Source: an uncultured Pelagibacteraceae bacterium (GTDB lineage: Bacteria > Pseudomonadota > Alphaproteobacteria > Pelagibacterales > AG-422-B15). Taken from it: a stretch of DNA of 64,000 nt. Positions 44,414 to 52,047 of this stretch are shown here, one piece after another (the first letter of the stretch is position 1; the number at the start of each line of letters is the position of its first letter). The stretch covers positions 101,964 to 165,963 of the forward strand of contig CABYDZ010000004.1 in the NCBI GenBank assembly GCA_902517885.1, written 5' to 3'. Under the pieces are notes generated by a model. It did no database searches. It was not told where the DNA came from and saw nothing but the letters and a program-made list of their open reading frames with translations. A program made the translations under genes and the position numbers.

Positions 44414-45107
44414 TAAAAAGAAATTAAGGGCAATTATTTTGTGTGGAGGTGAAGGTTCAAGATTAAGGCCTCTTACAAATAAAATTCCTAAACCGCTAGT
44501 AAAAATAAATTCAAAACCAATTTTAGGTTACTTATTAGAACATTTAGAACAAAGTAGCATAGATGAATATTATATTGCGACGGGATACAGGTCTAAAAAA
44601 ATAGAAGAATATTTTAAAATTAATAAAAAATTGAAGAAAAAAGTAACAATTATTAATTCCGGAAATGTAGATATTGTTATGAGAATAAAAGAATGTATTA
44701 AGCATTTTAATCGAAAAGATGACTTTATGGTATTTTATGGAGACACTCTGTCAAATATTAGAGTAAATAATATAGTTAGATTTCATAAGACTCACAAGGG
44801 TCTAGCTAGTATAGCAATATGGAGGCTTAGATCAACATTTGGATTAATGAACTCAGATACAAAAAATAAAATAGTTTCATACAAAGAGAAGCCAATTTTA
44901 GATAGCTGGATAAATATTGGTTACTTTTATTTTTCAAGTAATTTGATTGATGTAATTAAAAAATATCGAAAGTTTGAGAGATTTCTCTCATATTTAATAA
45001 AATCAAACTTAATGTATGGCTATAAACACAAGGGATTACATTATACAGTTAATACTGAAGAGGAGCTTAATAAACTTACAAGGAATATACATAGATTAGC
45101 AAAATGA
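44400..45107 (+). CDS. sugar-1-phosphate nucleotidyltransferase (second)
   Basis: A 235-residue nucleotidyltransferase: AIILCGGEGSRLRPLTNKIPKPLVKI is the nucleotide loop, FMVFYGDTLSNIRVNNIV the metal Asp, and SYKEKPILDSWINIGYFYFSS the sugar-binding part. The layout is like RfbF at 26879, but the similarity is loose, and a GTP, TTP or CTP preference cannot be read from it. It is coupled to the dehydratase-like gene downstream by a four-base overlap, mirroring the rfbF/rfbG pair, so a second 6-deoxy sugar nucleotide is likely. Confidence 0.85.
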   Translation: MDMINKKKLRAIILCGGEGSRLRPLTNKIPKPLVKINSKPILGYLLEHLEQSSIDEYYIATGYRSKKIEEYFKINKKLKKKVTIINSGNVDIVMRIKECIKHFNRKDDFMVFYGDTLSNIRVNNIVRFHKTHKGLASIAIWRLRSTFGLMNSDTKNKIVSYKEKPILDSWINIGYFYFSSNLIDVIKKYRKFERFLSYLIKSNLMYGYKHKGLHYTVNTEEELNKLTRNIHRLAK

Positions 45108-46120
45108 AAAATTTTTGGAAAAATAAAAATGTTTTTATAACTGGTATCAATGGTTTCATTGGTGGCAATTTAGCTAAAAATCTCATTAATCATAAGGCAA
45201 ATGTATTTGGTTTAATTCGTGATGAGAAAAAAAATACTTTTATTTATTATGAGAATTTAGTTGAAAAAATTACCCTTATTAATGGCGATTTGAATGACCA
45301 AGTTTTAATACAAAGAGTAATTGATGAATATAGTATTAGTATTGTTTTTCATTTTGCGGCCCAAGTAGAAGTTGGTATAGGATTAGCTAATCCCTTTTAT
45401 ACATTCGAAACAAATATAAGGGGGACATATTCACTACTAGAGTCCATCAAAAAATCTAAACAAAAAGTAAGATCAATAGTTGTTGCTTCTTCTGATAAAG
45501 CATACGGTTCTTATCCTAAATCTGCAATGCCTTATAAAGAATATTATCCTCTCATACCTCAGTTTCCTTATGATGTCTCAAAAGCTTGTGCAGATATGAT
45601 TTCAAAAAGCTACTCTAATGAGCCATTTAAAATGCCAATTATGGTCACCCGATTTTGCAACATTTATGGCCCAGGGCAACTTAATTTTTCTGCAGTTATA
45701 CCCGATGGGATAAGGTCGGCATTAAATTATAGTTCTTTTATTCCCAGAGGAAATGGAACCCAAGTTAGGGATTTTATTTATGTTCAAGATGTAGCTGAAC
45801 TATATATGAAAATTGCTGAAGAAATATTTATTAAACCTGAAAAAATGAGAGGACAAGTTTTTAATGCTGGCACAAATAAAGGATATAATGTGAGAGAAAT
45901 TTTAGAACTTATTTTTAAGTTATGTGATAATAAAAAAGACTTCAATCTTATATTAAAAAAAATGAAAAATAAAAAGACTACAGGTGAAATTAATTTACAA
46001 ATAATGGACCACAAAAAGATAAAAAAGTATATTGGTTGGCAGCCAAGATATAATTTAAATACTGGTCTTACTGAAACAATATCTTGGTTTTCTGATTATT
46101 TAAAAAAAAATAATCTATAG
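45104..46120 (+). CDS. NAD-dependent sugar-nucleotide dehydratase (RfbG-related)
   Basis: A 338-residue extended SDR: VFITGINGFIGGNLAKNL, FHFAAQVEVGIGLANPF, VVASSDKAYGSYPKS and FPYDVSKACADMISKSY with the Tyr-x3-Lys pair, then VTRFCNIYGPGQLNFSAVIPD. The SSDKAYG block and the RFCNxYGPG turn resemble CDP-glucose 4,6-dehydratases and their relatives, and it is a diverged relative of the rfbG gene at 25348. With the nucleotidyltransferase just upstream it forms a two-gene module for an NDP-4-keto-6-deoxyhexose. It is the last gene of the plus-strand run. Confidence 0.86.
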   Translation: MKNFWKNKNVFITGINGFIGGNLAKNLINHKANVFGLIRDEKKNTFIYYENLVEKITLINGDLNDQVLIQRVIDEYSISIVFHFAAQVEVGIGLANPFYTFETNIRGTYSLLESIKKSKQKVRSIVVASSDKAYGSYPKSAMPYKEYYPLIPQFPYDVSKACADMISKSYSNEPFKMPIMVTRFCNIYGPGQLNFSAVIPDGIRSALNYSSFIPRGNGTQVRDFIYVQDVAELYMKIAEEIFIKPEKMRGQVFNAGTNKGYNVREILELIFKLCDNKKDFNLILKKMKNKKTTGEINLQIMDHKKIKKYIGWQPRYNLNTGLTETISWFSDYLKKNNL

Positions 46121-46126
46121 AGTTAT

Positions 46127-47476
46127 TTATATACTCTTTAGATCAAGATTTTTTTCTACGTTTTTTAGTCTCTCTAAAAAAAGTAAAATTACATTGTAAT
46201 TTATAAATATTTTAATATTAAACATGATGCCCATGTTATTTAAGTTTTCAAGTGCAAGAGATTTTGTTGCTTTTGCAAACCCACCTTTATTATATTCTTC
46301 AAAGCATCCATTTACAGTCAAAGTATCAAAGCCAAACGGATTATTTAACATAAAGTTTAGAGATTCAGATGACATTATTAAATCTGGACTTTCATTATTA
46401 AAGATTAAAGTTTCACTAAATAAGTCTAGGACAACCGTTTTTTTAATATCATCAAGGTATATTGTAATATTCTTAAATATTTTTATTGGGCTTAGAAATT
46501 TTGCAAAATATAATAAAAATTTACTATTTTTAGAAAATATTCTTTTTCTATATGCTTTAAAAGAGTTTTTTAATTCATCTTCTGAACACATCACATAATC
46601 ATAAATCTTTTTTTTATTTATATTTTTAAAATGAAAATCCCAATATTTCAGAGCTTCAAATATTTGATTTTTGTCAATCGTTCCATCAAACTCATCAAAT
46701 GGCTTCATCACATTTAAATGTACATTATTTTCTTTCAGCTCCTCAAGTAATTGATTAGGTGTATTTACGCAATCATTTAAGTATTTATTTCTTGTATTTG
46801 AAAAATAAATATAACTAGCAAAAGGAATTAAAACTTTAGGTTTAAATACCCTACTTTGAACATTCAAGGATTGTATTTTTTCATTAGCAGCTTTTTTTCT
46901 CCAAAGAATATTGTCTTTTCCACCTTTCCATGCTGCATAACTAAATTGAGATAATAGAATATCACATGATCCCGTAATCTTTCTAATTTGTTCTGCTCTC
47001 TTAATGTTTCTAATCTCGCAATCATTTAGATTTAATATTTTCTTGTCACGGGTACTAATTAATAAAGCTGAATCATAGAAACCATCTTTAATGCATTTAA
47101 CTTTGTAATTTGGGCCTAAAGCATGATCTTTATTAAAATCTATCTCTGTGACATCCAACTTTAATTGTTTTAAAAAATTAAATACTCTTTTGTCATTAGT
47201 TCTTTGAAATAAAATATTAATTTTTTGGGCAGTGATTTTTTCTTTAAAGTCTATAAAAAATTTCACAGAAAAATGATCGGGGTGCTCGTGTGATATCCAT
47301 ATGTGAGTTACCTCATCTAATATTAAACTAATTTCTTCTTTGCTTTGTTGAACTAAAAGATTCCAACCTTTATGAAATGAGTCGCCGTAATACCAGGGAT
47401 CTGATAAAAGCGAAGTATTCTCACTCTTAACTAAAACAGAGGCGTGATTAATAAATTTGATTGTTGTAGAGCTCAT
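46127..47476 (-). CDS. second CMAH-like metallo-beta-lactamase-fold protein
   Basis: A 449-residue relative of the protein at 13321. Matching blocks are FINHASVLVKSENTSLLSDPWY, the metal motif His63-x-His65-x-Asp67-His68 in ISHEHPDHF, KKILNLNDCEIRN, which is nearer to the CMAH KILNTVDC strand than the first copy, and VLIPFASYIYFSNTRNKYLND for the PFAG block. A C-terminal domain of about 100 residues has SSESLNFMLNNPFGFDTLTVNG. No Rieske domain is present. It is transcribed against the plus-strand run, tail to tail with the dehydratase gene, and divergently from the SET gene. Action on a nonulosonate or another acidic sugar is inferred. Confidence 0.77.
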   Translation of the reverse strand: MSSTTIKFINHASVLVKSENTSLLSDPWYYGDSFHKGWNLLVQQSKEEISLILDEVTHIWISHEHPDHFSVKFFIDFKEKITAQKINILFQRTNDKRVFNFLKQLKLDVTEIDFNKDHALGPNYKVKCIKDGFYDSALLISTRDKKILNLNDCEIRNIKRAEQIRKITGSCDILLSQFSYAAWKGGKDNILWRKKAANEKIQSLNVQSRVFKPKVLIPFASYIYFSNTRNKYLNDCVNTPNQLLEELKENNVHLNVMKPFDEFDGTIDKNQIFEALKYWDFHFKNINKKKIYDYVMCSEDELKNSFKAYRKRIFSKNSKFLLYFAKFLSPIKIFKNITIYLDDIKKTVVLDLFSETLIFNNESPDLIMSSESLNFMLNNPFGFDTLTVNGCFEEYNKGGFAKATKSLALENLNNMGIMFNIKIFINYNVILLFLERLKNVEKNLDLKSI

Positions 47477-47586
47477 AATAATTCATCTATATTCTAATTA
47501 TTATTGAAAATTATAATAGTATAAGTAAGTTATATGTTATTGAATTTTAAAAAGTCAAAACTAATATTATCCTTATTGCTTAAATT

Positions 47587-48096
47587 ATGTGGAAAGTTAA
47601 GAAATCAAAAATGCATGGGTCAGGACTATTTGCGTCTGAAAATATAACTAAGGGCACTAAGATAATTGAGTACATCGGCGAAAAGGTATCTAAAGCCGAG
47701 GGTGACAGGCGCTCAGAAAAAAGGATAAGAAGATATCTAAAATCTAAAGAAACTGGTTCTGTTTATATTTTTGAATTAAATAAGAAATATGACATTGACG
47801 GTTCTCCAAAGTACAATAAAGCAAGGTATATCAATCATTCCTGTAATCCTAATTGTGAGGTAACAATAAATCGAGGCAAAATATGGATTGTCTCAATAAA
47901 GAATATCAAGATGGGAAATGAGTTATCCTATGACTATGGATATGAATATGATAAAGATGATTATAAGGATCATGTTTGTAAATGTGGATCTAAAAAATGT
48001 ATTGGTTATATTATTTCATCAGATGACTGGCCAAAGTTTAAAAAACATCAAAAAGGTTTAAAAAAAAATGGACGATACAGAGCAAATAGTAATTAA
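47587..48096 (+). CDS. SET-domain protein methyltransferase
   Basis: A 169-residue protein that is essentially a single SET domain: MHGSGLFASENITKGTKIIEYIGE at the N-terminus, ARYINHSCNPNCEV and MGNELSYDYGYEY as the two pseudoknot motifs that bind SAM and form the Lys channel, and a post-SET CKCGSKKCIGYI zinc cluster. SET proteins methylate lysines of proteins. Bacterial stand-alone SET proteins are known in several groups; the target in this cell is unknown. It overlaps the chain-length protein gene by 29 bases, so it is expressed with a glycan gene, a curious pairing. Confidence 0.88.
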   Translation: MWKVKKSKMHGSGLFASENITKGTKIIEYIGEKVSKAEGDRRSEKRIRRYLKSKETGSVYIFELNKKYDIDGSPKYNKARYINHSCNPNCEVTINRGKIWIVSIKNIKMGNELSYDYGYEYDKDDYKDHVCKCGSKKCIGYIISSDDWPKFKKHQKGLKKNGRYRANSN

Positions 48097-49234
48097 AGAT
48101 CTTTTTATCGAAATATTCAATTTACGATATTATTTTGTAGTTCTATTATTGCTAATTACTAGTTCCGCTTTTTATTTTATTTTTAACAGCAAGCCAATTT
48201 ATGAAGGATCACTTAACTTAAAAAAAATCAACATTAAACAAAATGAAAAATATAATAATTTTAAATTAATATCTAGCAATTCAGATCGTGCTGAAATATT
48301 AGAAGAAGAAGAAATAATTTCTATTACACCTGAATATTTACAGGAACTTGTCATAGATGAAATATTAGATAGACAAGAAGTGAAAAATGGGATTGCTAAA
48401 ATAATTTTAAACACTGGCTACAATTTTACTAACGAGCAAGAACGTGAAAACTATATAATAACTAAATCAAATAAATTTCAGGTTTTTAAAGGCTCTGAAA
48501 TAAAAAATACTAAATTAGAAAATATTGATGTAGGCGATTACACTGTCATATATTCATCAGAAGATACTAGTGAAATTTTTAATATAATTGAATATGTATT
48601 AGATGAAGCAAACAAAAATACAAAAGAATTCTTAATAAATAAATTTAATAATTTTTATAATAGCTATAATTTTGTTCGTCTTAATCGACTGGAGGATATA
48701 GATCGCTTAATAAAATCATCAATTGATGATTATAATTATGAAATAGAAAAAAGAATTGCCTATCTTAGTGAACAGGCGGAAATAGCGCAAAATTTAAATA
48801 TAGTAGACAATACTTTTAAGGTGAGTGACATAAATGATCCCGCGGTTGAAGCCGTTGATGAAGAATTATCTTTAATTTTCAGACAAAATTTAAGACCATT
48901 TTATATGAATGGTGTGAAGGCAATAAACACAGAAATTGACTTACTTAAGAATCGTAAAAACATAGAGCCTTTTGTGACAAATTTATATGAATTAAGAAAA
49001 GAAAAGAGTACGTTAGAAGAAAACGTATTCTTAAAAAGGCTATCTAGAGCTTTTGAAGAAACCCCTATAGCCCAGGAAAACTTTTACACTCTAAATTATG
49101 ATATTACTAAAATAAAATTTAAGCAAATTAATACGTCTACTATTCAAGTTATAATTTATTCTATTTTATTATTTATTGTTTTGTCAATTTTGATTTTGTT
49201 TATACGTATTATAAGCAATATAATTAAATCTTAA
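48068..49234 (+). CDS. Wzz-like chain-length determinant protein
   Basis: A 388-residue protein with the Wzz/PCP layout: a membrane segment at about residues 18-38 (YYFVVLLLLITSSAFYFIF), a long periplasmic middle rich in coiled-coil-like charged stretches (residues 40-360), and a second membrane segment near the C-terminus (VIIYSILLFIVLSILILFI). No ATPase part follows, so it is not a full Wzc-type kinase. It would control polymer length in the inner membrane together with the Wzy-like proteins. The start lies within the end of the SET gene, with an AAAGG about 10 bases upstream. Confidence 0.78.
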   Translation: MDDTEQIVIKDLFIEIFNLRYYFVVLLLLITSSAFYFIFNSKPIYEGSLNLKKINIKQNEKYNNFKLISSNSDRAEILEEEEIISITPEYLQELVIDEILDRQEVKNGIAKIILNTGYNFTNEQERENYIITKSNKFQVFKGSEIKNTKLENIDVGDYTVIYSSEDTSEIFNIIEYVLDEANKNTKEFLINKFNNFYNSYNFVRLNRLEDIDRLIKSSIDDYNYEIEKRIAYLSEQAEIAQNLNIVDNTFKVSDINDPAVEAVDEELSLIFRQNLRPFYMNGVKAINTEIDLLKNRKNIEPFVTNLYELRKEKSTLEENVFLKRLSRAFEETPIAQENFYTLNYDITKIKFKQINTSTIQVIIYSILLFIVLSILILFIRIISNIIKS

Positions 49235-49243
49235 ATTACTTAA

Positions 49244-50149
49244 TCAACCTTTTCTTAATTTTGATAATTCTATCTGCTTTTGTCTCATTAAAGATTTTTT
49301 CTTTTGCTTATCTGATCTTAAATCTACACATTTTGGACAATGAACACCCTTTAAGTAATATTCAGATTTAAGGTCTTTTTTGGATATAGGACTTCTACAT
49401 CCATAGCATTGATAATATTTACCTTTTAACAAATATTTATTAATTGAAACTCTATTATCAAATACAAAGCAATCGCCAGTCCACTGCGAACTATTTTTTG
49501 AATTATTTTTAAAATCTAAATAATTAATTATACCCCCATCTAATTGATGTATATTTTTATATCCTTTTTTTTTCAAATATGATGAAGCTTTTTCACAACG
49601 AATACCTCCGGTACAATACATGGCAATTTTTTGAGACTTTGGTAGATTGAGATCTTTAAATCTTTTTGGGAAATCCCTGAAACTTTTTGTTTTAGGATTG
49701 ATTGAATTTTTAAATTTACCTATATTAATTTCGTAGATATTCCTTGTATCAATTAATTTTATATTTTTTTGTGATATAAATTTATCCCATTTCTTAGGAC
49801 TTATATATTTACCTGTTAACTTATTAATTTCAAGTGAGCCTACACCTAATGAAACGATTTCATTTTTAATTCTCACTTTTAATTTATTAAAAGAATGTGA
49901 ATTTGTTTCCCCCACTTTAATTTGCAACTTTCTTATATTCAATATTTTTTTTATTATCATGATGGAGGAATTTAGTTCTGACTCTTCTCCTGAGAGTGAG
50001 GCATTTATTCCCTCATTAGCAATCAGAAATGTACCTCTAATTGATGTTTTTTTTAGAAAATTGAGAACCTGTAATTTAATCAACTTTCTATTTTTAATTT
50101 TTATAAATCTATAAAAGGAGTAAACAAAAATATTTTTTTTTTCTATCAT
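49244..50149 (-). CDS. trhO: tRNA uridine(34) hydroxylase TrhO (rhodanese domain)
   Basis: A 301-residue protein of the YceA/TrhO family: an N-terminal ferredoxin-like part with GTFLIANEGINASLSG, a rhodanese domain with KLIDTRNIYE and the active loop MYCTGGIRCEKASSYL, and a C-terminal Cys pair region (CYGCR, CPKC) that may bind zinc. TrhO makes 5-hydroxyuridine at the wobble position of tRNA in an oxygen-dependent way. It follows the acyltransferase gene with no gap on the minus strand. This gene begins the conserved, non-glycan part of the window. Confidence 0.92.
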   Translation of the reverse strand: MIEKKNIFVYSFYRFIKIKNRKLIKLQVLNFLKKTSIRGTFLIANEGINASLSGEESELNSSIMIIKKILNIRKLQIKVGETNSHSFNKLKVRIKNEIVSLGVGSLEINKLTGKYISPKKWDKFISQKNIKLIDTRNIYEINIGKFKNSINPKTKSFRDFPKRFKDLNLPKSQKIAMYCTGGIRCEKASSYLKKKGYKNIHQLDGGIINYLDFKNNSKNSSQWTGDCFVFDNRVSINKYLLKGKYYQCYGCRSPISKKDLKSEYYLKGVHCPKCVDLRSDKQKKKSLMRQKQIELSKLRKG

Positions 50150-50971
50150 TTATATTAATTTTAGTTTGTAAGTCTCCCTTTTTAGAAAGTCAGTTAATTC
50201 TGCTCTATCTTTTTTACCTTTTAGGTCTGTGTAATGAATTATTTCTCCGCCATAAATAGTTACTTCTTTTCCAATCTTTTTTCTTGTTTCGTGTATATAT
50301 GAAGAGTATTTAAGCGTTTGATTTTTTAATTTCGAGGCAAATAGGTGAAATAAAAAACCATTTTTTCCATCAAAATATATTGGCAATACATCCGTCTTGG
50401 TCTGATGAATTAGTTTGGCAGGAAATAATTTCCAATTATCATCAATAGCTTCTGATTTGAGGCTGCTTGCAACAGAAACTCCGCCCGACGGGAAAATAAT
50501 AACGATTCCATTATTTTCTAGATGACTTTTTGCGTCTTTAGCTGTTTTAATGTTTAGAATCTTTGATTCTTTCTTCTTTCCTCTAAAATCGACTGGCAAT
50601 ATGAATTTTTGCATTTGTGGTAAAAATTGAAGTGTCTCATGTGTCATTATTTTAAAATCATCCCTTACTTTTGACGTTAAGGCACACAGAATAAGACCGT
50701 CTATAATTCCGAAAGGATGATTTGCAATAATCAAAAGAGATCCATTTTTTGGAATCATTAATTTATGTTTTGATTTATTTATGACTTTTATATTCATTAT
50801 ATCCAATATATCAGTCCAGAAATTCTTCGGATCCCTAATATCTAAGGAATAATTTTTGTATAAATTTTCCAACTTCTTTTTGCCAGAAATTGACTCAATC
50901 GTTTTGATAATTAGGCGTTGAGCAAAATTATGCTCAACCTTTGATGCGTATGAAAAATCAATTTTATTCAT
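50150..50971 (-). CDS. PlsC-type lysophospholipid acyltransferase
   Basis: A 273-residue acyltransferase with the catalytic NHx4D in LLIIANHPFGIIDGLIL and the glycerol-phosphate motif VIIFPSGGVSVASS; FILPVDFRGKKKES fits the region between. The N-terminal 70 residues are not membrane-spanning, and the HPFGxxDG variant is typical of the group that includes ornithine-lipid acyltransferase-like (OlsA) and hemolysin-type proteins rather than core PlsC. It would esterify a lyso-lipid with an acyl group at the inner membrane. It lies directly before trhO and two bases after the alkA-like gene. Confidence 0.86.
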   Translation of the reverse strand: MNKIDFSYASKVEHNFAQRLIIKTIESISGKKKLENLYKNYSLDIRDPKNFWTDILDIMNIKVINKSKHKLMIPKNGSLLIIANHPFGIIDGLILCALTSKVRDDFKIMTHETLQFLPQMQKFILPVDFRGKKKESKILNIKTAKDAKSHLENNGIVIIFPSGGVSVASSLKSEAIDDNWKLFPAKLIHQTKTDVLPIYFDGKNGFLFHLFASKLKNQTLKYSSYIHETRKKIGKEVTIYGGEIIHYTDLKGKKDRAELTDFLKRETYKLKLI

Positions 50972-50972
50972 T

Positions 50973-51602
50973 TTAATATTCTACAGGAATAGGGTCTAAA
51001 CTTCTCCAGAAATACCAAGTGGCAACTGATCTGTATGGAGCCCATTTTTCTGACATACTTATAGCAGCCTCTTTTTTTATTGGATATTCTAAATTATAGC
51101 AGGTACATATCCCCTTAATAACGCCCAAATCATCCGCAGGAAAAATATCTGGCCTGCAAAGATTAAATATAAGGAACATCTCAGCAGTCCATCTACCTAC
51201 CCCTTTTATTTGTACTAATTCATTAATGATTTCTTCATCTGAATATTGCTTCCATTTTTTTGGATTTATTTTCTTTAATATAAATGCATCTGACAGCGAT
51301 TTTAAATAAGAAATCTTTTGCCTGGATAGACCACATGATTTCATGCTCATAAAATGCATATCAGAAGTATTCTTTGGATTAACTTTTTTTACTTTACTCT
51401 CAAACCTATTCCAGACTGCTTGTGCGGCTTTTACTGAAATCTGTTGTCCAATAATAGACCTTGCTAAGGTATAAAATGGATCAGATTTAGAAAATAGAAA
51501 ATCTTTAGGATAATTTTTAATTATGACCCCTAATTTTTTATCTTTCTTAATTAAGTCCTTTTTTGCTTTTTCCCAGAAAATAGGTTTTTTCATATTTAAC
51601 AT
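50973..51602 (-). CDS. DNA-3-methyladenine glycosylase, AlkA-type HhH-GPD
   Basis: A 209-residue base-excision glycosylase: SIIGQQISVKAAQAVWNRFE is the start of the HhH-GPD fold, LVQIKGVGRWTAEMFLIF the helix-hairpin-helix, and RPDIFPADDLGVIKGI carries the catalytic Asp. The N-terminal beta domain of E. coli AlkA is missing, as in the shorter bacterial and yeast Mag-type enzymes. It removes alkylated purines. First gene of a minus-strand operon (alkA-like, plsC-like, trhO). The start may be Met1 or Met4. Confidence 0.91.
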   Translation of the reverse strand: MLNMKKPIFWEKAKKDLIKKDKKLGVIIKNYPKDFLFSKSDPFYTLARSIIGQQISVKAAQAVWNRFESKVKKVNPKNTSDMHFMSMKSCGLSRQKISYLKSLSDAFILKKINPKKWKQYSDEEIINELVQIKGVGRWTAEMFLIFNLCRPDIFPADDLGVIKGICTCYNLEYPIKKEAAISMSEKWAPYRSVATWYFWRSLDPIPVEY

Positions 51603-51614
51603 ATAAATTTGATG

Positions 51615-51644
51615 TTGACATATATAAAGTAAATTGTTTCTATT
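51615..51644 (+). promoter_or_regulatory. sigma-70-type promoter upstream of the SCP2 gene
   Basis: A perfect -35 TTGACA at 51615-51620 is followed after 18 bases by TCTATT at 51639-51644, a four-of-six match to TATAAT. It lies 31 bases ahead of the SCP2 ATG, in the 73-base gap to the divergent alkA-like gene, and the SCP2 gene has a clear TGGAG ribosome site. Its own downstream terminator makes a single-gene transcript likely. Confidence 0.55.
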
Positions 51645-51675
51645 GCCATTCTTAATTAACTAATGGAGTAAAATT

Positions 51676-51990
51676 ATGACTGACGTAGCAAGTCTTTTAG
51701 CAGAGTTCCAAAAAGGTATTGAAGGTAAAGATACTGGCTTGGGTGCAACAGTTAAGTTTGATTTTGAGGGAGCTGGATGTATTTTTCTTGATGGCAAATC
51801 AAATCCTAATACTGTTACAGATCAAGACCAAGACGCAGACTGTACTCTTTCAATGTCAATGGAAACATTTGAGCAAATGAGATCAGGTGAAGTTGATGGA
51901 ACGTCTGCTTTTATGCAGGGAAAATTGAAAGTATCTGGAGATATGTCTATTGCAATGAAATTACAATCAGTAATGGATGCCCTAGGATAA
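51676..51990 (+). CDS. SCP2 sterol-binding domain protein
   Basis: A 104-residue single-domain SCP2 protein. The sequence follows the family from the start: LLAEFQKGIE, VKFDFEGAGCIFLDGKSN, DQDADCTLSMSMETFEQMRSG and AFMQGKLKVSGDMSIAMKLQSV. Members bind lipids or acyl-CoA in a hydrophobic tunnel; in bacteria the precise role is open, with links to lipid transfer and ubiquinone-pathway accessory proteins such as UbiJ/UbiT. Codon choice is less AT-biased here than in the glycan locus, and the gene has its own promoter and terminator, which suggests good expression. Confidence 0.93.
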   Translation: MTDVASLLAEFQKGIEGKDTGLGATVKFDFEGAGCIFLDGKSNPNTVTDQDQDADCTLSMSMETFEQMRSGEVDGTSAFMQGKLKVSGDMSIAMKLQSVMDALG

Positions 51991-52014
51991 TATATTGCCA
52001 AAATATTTTAATTT

Positions 52015-52047
52015 AAAACCCAGTTATATTTAACTGGGTTTTTTTTT
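52015..52047 (+). terminator. rho-independent terminator after SCP2
   Basis: A 12-base inverted repeat (AAAACCCAGTTA and TAACTGGGTTTT) with a four-base loop TATT is followed by a run of T residues. It sits 24 bases after the SCP2 stop. The stop codon of the convergent hisN-type gene lies in its loop, so the hairpin may also serve that gene on the other strand, although the T-run there is weak. Confidence 0.88.

Noticed and set aside
46224-46598. Plus-strand 124-residue ORF
   Set aside because: It lies wholly inside the minus-strand CMAH-like gene and its translation has no recognisable motif.
47587-48096. Recent transfer of the SET gene from a eukaryote
   Set aside because: Stand-alone SET proteins of this size with a post-SET cluster are also known in bacteria, and the base composition is like that of its neighbours; nothing shows a recent eukaryotic origin.
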